This document shows positions 61,431 through 64,000 of a stretch of DNA of 64,000 nt, piece by piece; position 1 is the first letter of the stretch; every line of letters begins with the position of its first letter. The stretch is from NCBI RefSeq assembly GCF_016313185.1, contig NZ_CP066218.1:5704001-5768000 (forward strand). The letters run 5' to 3'. The position numbers and the translations under genes are program-made. The notes beneath the pieces were generated by a model. The model searched no databases. It saw only the letters and a list, made by a program, of their open reading frames with translations, and was not told the origin of the DNA. The stretch comes from Mycolicibacterium baixiangningiae. Its GTDB lineage: Bacteria > Actinomycetota > Actinomycetes > Mycobacteriales > Mycobacteriaceae.

Positions 61431-64000
61431 ATGGCGATTCACGCAACCGCCGGCGGTCCCGCCATCGCCAGCGGTGACCCGCTCGACGACCGCTACGATC
61501 TGCGCGACGGGGAAGTGCACCTTTCTGGTATTCAAGCGCTTGTCCGACTGCCCCTGGACCAGCGGCGACTGGACCAACAGAACGGCCTTGACGTCGCCGT
61601 CTTCGTCTCCGGTTACGAGGGCTCGCCCCTTGCTGGGCTCGACCTGCAGCTGTCTCGGCAGAAGAAGCGGCTTGCCGAGCACCGCGTCATCTTCCAACCC
61701 GGCGTCAATGAGGAGCTGGCCGCCAACGCGGTCCAAGGGACGCAGATTGCTTGCGCCTCGCCAGACCGGATCGGTGATGGTGTCGTCGGCATCTGGTACG
61801 GCAAGGCACCGGGCCTGGACCGCGCGACCGACGCCATTCGGCACAGCAATCTGGGCGGAACGCACCGAAGCGGCGGGGTCCTCGCCCTGGTGGGCGACGA
61901 CTCGATAGCGAAATCTTCGACGGTGCCGAGCAGTTCGGAAACTGCCATAGCTGAACTTGGGATGCCGTGTCTGTCCCCAGCAGATCCACAGGACATCCTC
62001 GAGCTGGGCCTGCACGGCATCGCGATGTCACGAGCCTCTGGATTGTGGGTTGCCATGAAGCTGGCGACCAACGTCGTCGACGGTTCCGGCATGGTGCGCC
62101 TGGACCCTGCCCGGGTCCGGCCCGTGACTCCCGACACCTCCTTCGACGGCAAGGTATTCGAGCACGTGCCAACGGGACACCTGCTGCAGCCCACCCTCGG
62201 CAAGCTCGAGGCGACGCAGGTCCGCCAACGCCTCGAGCTAGCACGACGCTATTCCGCAGCCAATCACCTCAACCGGATCACTGGCGATCAGGCGGCAAAG
62301 CTCGGGATCGTCTGCGCTGGGGCCACCTATCTCGATGTCCGGCAGGCACTCTCAGACATCGGCATCACCGACGCCGCCTTCGCCGACAGCCGCGTCAGGG
62401 TCCTGAAGTTGGGAATGATCCACCCCCTCGAGCCGGGCATCATCGACACATTCAGCGCAGGTCTGCGCGACATCGTCGTCGTCGAAGAAAAGAAGGCCTT
62501 CATCGAGCTCGCCCTCAAAGACATTCTCTATGGGCGGCCCGAGGCGCCCCGCATCGTCGGCAAGCGGGACGAACACGGCCGCGAACTCTTCCGAGCTGAC
62601 GGCGACCTCCCTGCTGACTACATCGCGACGAGACTGGCCCCGCGCATCCGCGACCACGGGGGACCCGCCTCCGTAACCGAATGGCTGGAACGACGGACCG
62701 CACGGCGGATACCGACGCTCCTGCCGATCCTGCCCCGCCGTCCCTCCTTCTGTTCCGGTTGCCCGCACAACAGCTCCACCAAGGTTCCTGATGGCTCGTT
62801 GGTAGGCGCGGGCATCGGTTGCCACGCCCTGGTCGCCTTCATGCCCGAGGACCGGATCGGCGAGTCGATCGGTCACAGTCAGATGGGCGGCGAAGGGGCT
62901 GCGTGGATCGGCATGGCTCCCTTCGTCACGCGTGATCACCTGTTCCAGAACCTCGGCGACGGCACCTACCACCACTCGGGGTCACTGGCTGTTCGTGCCG
63001 CCGTTGCCAGCGGCGCCCACATCACCTACAAGCTCCTCTACAACGACGCCGTCGCCATGACAGGTGGCCAACAGGCGATCGGCAAGATGGCCGTCCCCCA
63101 GATCGTCGCTGAACTCCTCGCCGAAGGTGTCGCACATATCGCAATCACCAGCGACCAACCAAAGCAGAGCCGTCGCGCGTTTGGCCGTCGTCTGCCTGCA
63201 CGCGTATCGATCCGCCACCGTGACGAGATGATCACGGTGCAGGAAGAGCTGGCTCAAACTGCCGGCGTGACAGTTCTGATCCACCAGCAGGAGTGCGCCA
63301 CCGAACTGCGCCGCAAGCGCAAGCGGGGGCTTGTCGAGTCACCCAACCGTCGCATCTTCATCAACGAACGGGTTTGCGAGGGGTGCGGCGACTGCGGCGA
63401 CAAGTCGGGCTGCCTGTCGGTGCGCCCGACCGAAACAGAATTCGGCCGAAAGACCGAGATCCACCAAGCCTCCTGCAATCTGGACTTCTCCTGCCTCAAA
63501 GGTGACTGCCCCTCCTTCATCGAAGTCATTCCGCGCAAGGCATCGCATAGGCGCTTCCGCCGGCAGTCATCCGCGGCAACAAAGCCGAAACCTGAACCGA
63601 CGCCGACGCCGACGCTGCCGGCGCCTCAGCTGCGCGTCACGGCTGAGGACTTCTCGATGCGCATCACGGGCGTCGGCGGCACCGGCGTGGTGACTGTGGC
63701 GCAGGTGATTGCCGCCGCAGCATCGCATGCCGGGCTCCAGGTCAAGGGGCTCGACCAACTCGGTCTGGCCCAGAAAGGTGGGGCGGTCGTATCCGATATC
63801 CGTATGTCGACGTCAAAGATATCTGGCGCCAACAAAATCGGGCCTGGTGGCTGTGACCTCTACCTGGGATGCGACATCTTGGTAGCCGCGACAGAGACGA
63901 ATTTGGCAGTGATGGCTCCGGACCGCACCTACGCGGTGGTGTCGACCTCCATCACCCCGACCGGACAAATGGTGACCGATACCGCCACACTCTTCCCGGC
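61431..64000 (+). CDS. Indolepyruvate ferredoxin oxidoreductase, fused subunits (runs off right edge)
   Basis: 856 residues seen of a family about 1150-1200 long; the frame is open to the window edge. It converts aryl- or branched pyruvates plus CoA to acyl-CoA, CO2 and reduced ferredoxin. Seen: N-terminal FVSGYEGSPLAGLDLQL and FQPGVNEELAANAVQGTQ (pyrimidine domain), TPP domain CSGCPHNSSTKVPDGS, GIGCHAL and MGGEGAAWIGMAPF, an iron-sulfur segment CEGCGDCGDKSGCLSV, and the gamma-type Rossmann part MRITGVGGTGVVTVAQVIAAA, GLDQLGLAQKGGAVVSDIRMS. A linker of KPEPTPTPTLPAP separates these last parts. It could make the aryl- or short acyl-CoA that the FadE-like enzyme uses (inference). Confidence 0.9.
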   Translation, partial: MAIHATAGGPAIASGDPLDDRYDLRDGEVHLSGIQALVRLPLDQRRLDQQNGLDVAVFVSGYEGSPLAGLDLQLSRQKKRLAEHRVIFQPGVNEELAANAVQGTQIACASPDRIGDGVVGIWYGKAPGLDRATDAIRHSNLGGTHRSGGVLALVGDDSIAKSSTVPSSSETAIAELGMPCLSPADPQDILELGLHGIAMSRASGLWVAMKLATNVVDGSGMVRLDPARVRPVTPDTSFDGKVFEHVPTGHLLQPTLGKLEATQVRQRLELARRYSAANHLNRITGDQAAKLGIVCAGATYLDVRQALSDIGITDAAFADSRVRVLKLGMIHPLEPGIIDTFSAGLRDIVVVEEKKAFIELALKDILYGRPEAPRIVGKRDEHGRELFRADGDLPADYIATRLAPRIRDHGGPASVTEWLERRTARRIPTLLPILPRRPSFCSGCPHNSSTKVPDGSLVGAGIGCHALVAFMPEDRIGESIGHSQMGGEGAAWIGMAPFVTRDHLFQNLGDGTYHHSGSLAVRAAVASGAHITYKLLYNDAVAMTGGQQAIGKMAVPQIVAELLAEGVAHIAITSDQPKQSRRAFGRRLPARVSIRHRDEMITVQEELAQTAGVTVLIHQQECATELRRKRKRGLVESPNRRIFINERVCEGCGDCGDKSGCLSVRPTETEFGRKTEIHQASCNLDFSCLKGDCPSFIEVIPRKASHRRFRRQSSAATKPKPEPTPTPTLPAPQLRVTAEDFSMRITGVGGTGVVTVAQVIAAAASHAGLQVKGLDQLGLAQKGGAVVSDIRMSTSKISGANKIGPGGCDLYLGCDILVAATETNLAVMAPDRTYAVVSTSITPTGQMVTDTATLFP

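Overview
The window comes from a fast-growing, environmental-type mycobacterium (Mycobacteriaceae). Supporting signs are high GC with strong G/C third positions, many GTG starts, a mycobacterial-type methylenetetrahydrofolate reductase, a DUF3159 membrane protein, GAF-ANTAR proteins, FadD/FadE enzymes, a secreted cutinase and many TetR/PucR/MarR regulators. No rRNA, insertion sequence, prophage or CRISPR array is visible. The only RNA gene is a selenocysteine tRNA.

Region by region. 1-19.6 kb is ordinary accessory metabolism: the 5' part of an HrpA helicase, MTHFR, a short MgtE-like Mg2+ channel, FMN/FAD oxidoreductases, two membrane GGDEF proteins, hemerythrin, manganese catalase, the AMPylase SelO, a collagen-like secreted protein, a CitE-like lyase, a P1 peptidase and TetR-linked genes. 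19.6-30.9 kb is a complete selenocysteine and formate dehydrogenase locus: selD on the minus strand, then on the plus strand selC (tRNA-Sec), selA, selB, a PadR/membrane-protein pair, fdhA with an in-frame UGA and SECIS hairpin, fdhB and nrfD. The two usual open frames for fdhA are one selenoprotein gene (25543-28806, Sec190). The selenocysteine machinery therefore sits beside the only selenoprotein recognised here. fdhB and nrfD are joined by three 32-bp repeats whose 11-codon mini-ORFs overlap stop-to-start.

30.9-54.9 kb holds a cutinase, a CobW-type metallochaperone, a stand-alone LigD-type polymerase, small secreted proteins, SDRs, a PucR/amino-acid oxidase pair, a GreA-like factor, a fatty-acyl AMP ligase, a cluster of GAF-ANTAR genes (one broken), a hydantoinase/acetone-carboxylase-like operon with a divergent TetR and a clear palindromic operator, and a drug exporter with a divergent MarR. 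55.2-57.5 kb is a tight three-gene operon: a 60-residue peptide made mostly of two 24-residue repeats, a JmjC-type oxygenase, and a sucrase/ferredoxin-like protein. It looks like a candidate peptide-modification system and is the least-described item here.

57.5-64 kb differs in composition (more A/T in third positions). It holds a truncated NTF2-like gene, a decayed duplicate of a regulator/promoter junction, a FadE25-like acyl-CoA dehydrogenase, a PucR/CdaR-type regulator and a divergent indolepyruvate ferredoxin oxidoreductase that runs off the right edge. The intact regulator/oxidoreductase promoter and its decayed copy, 2.8 kb apart, align without gaps. All names come from reading motifs by eye; no database search was run.
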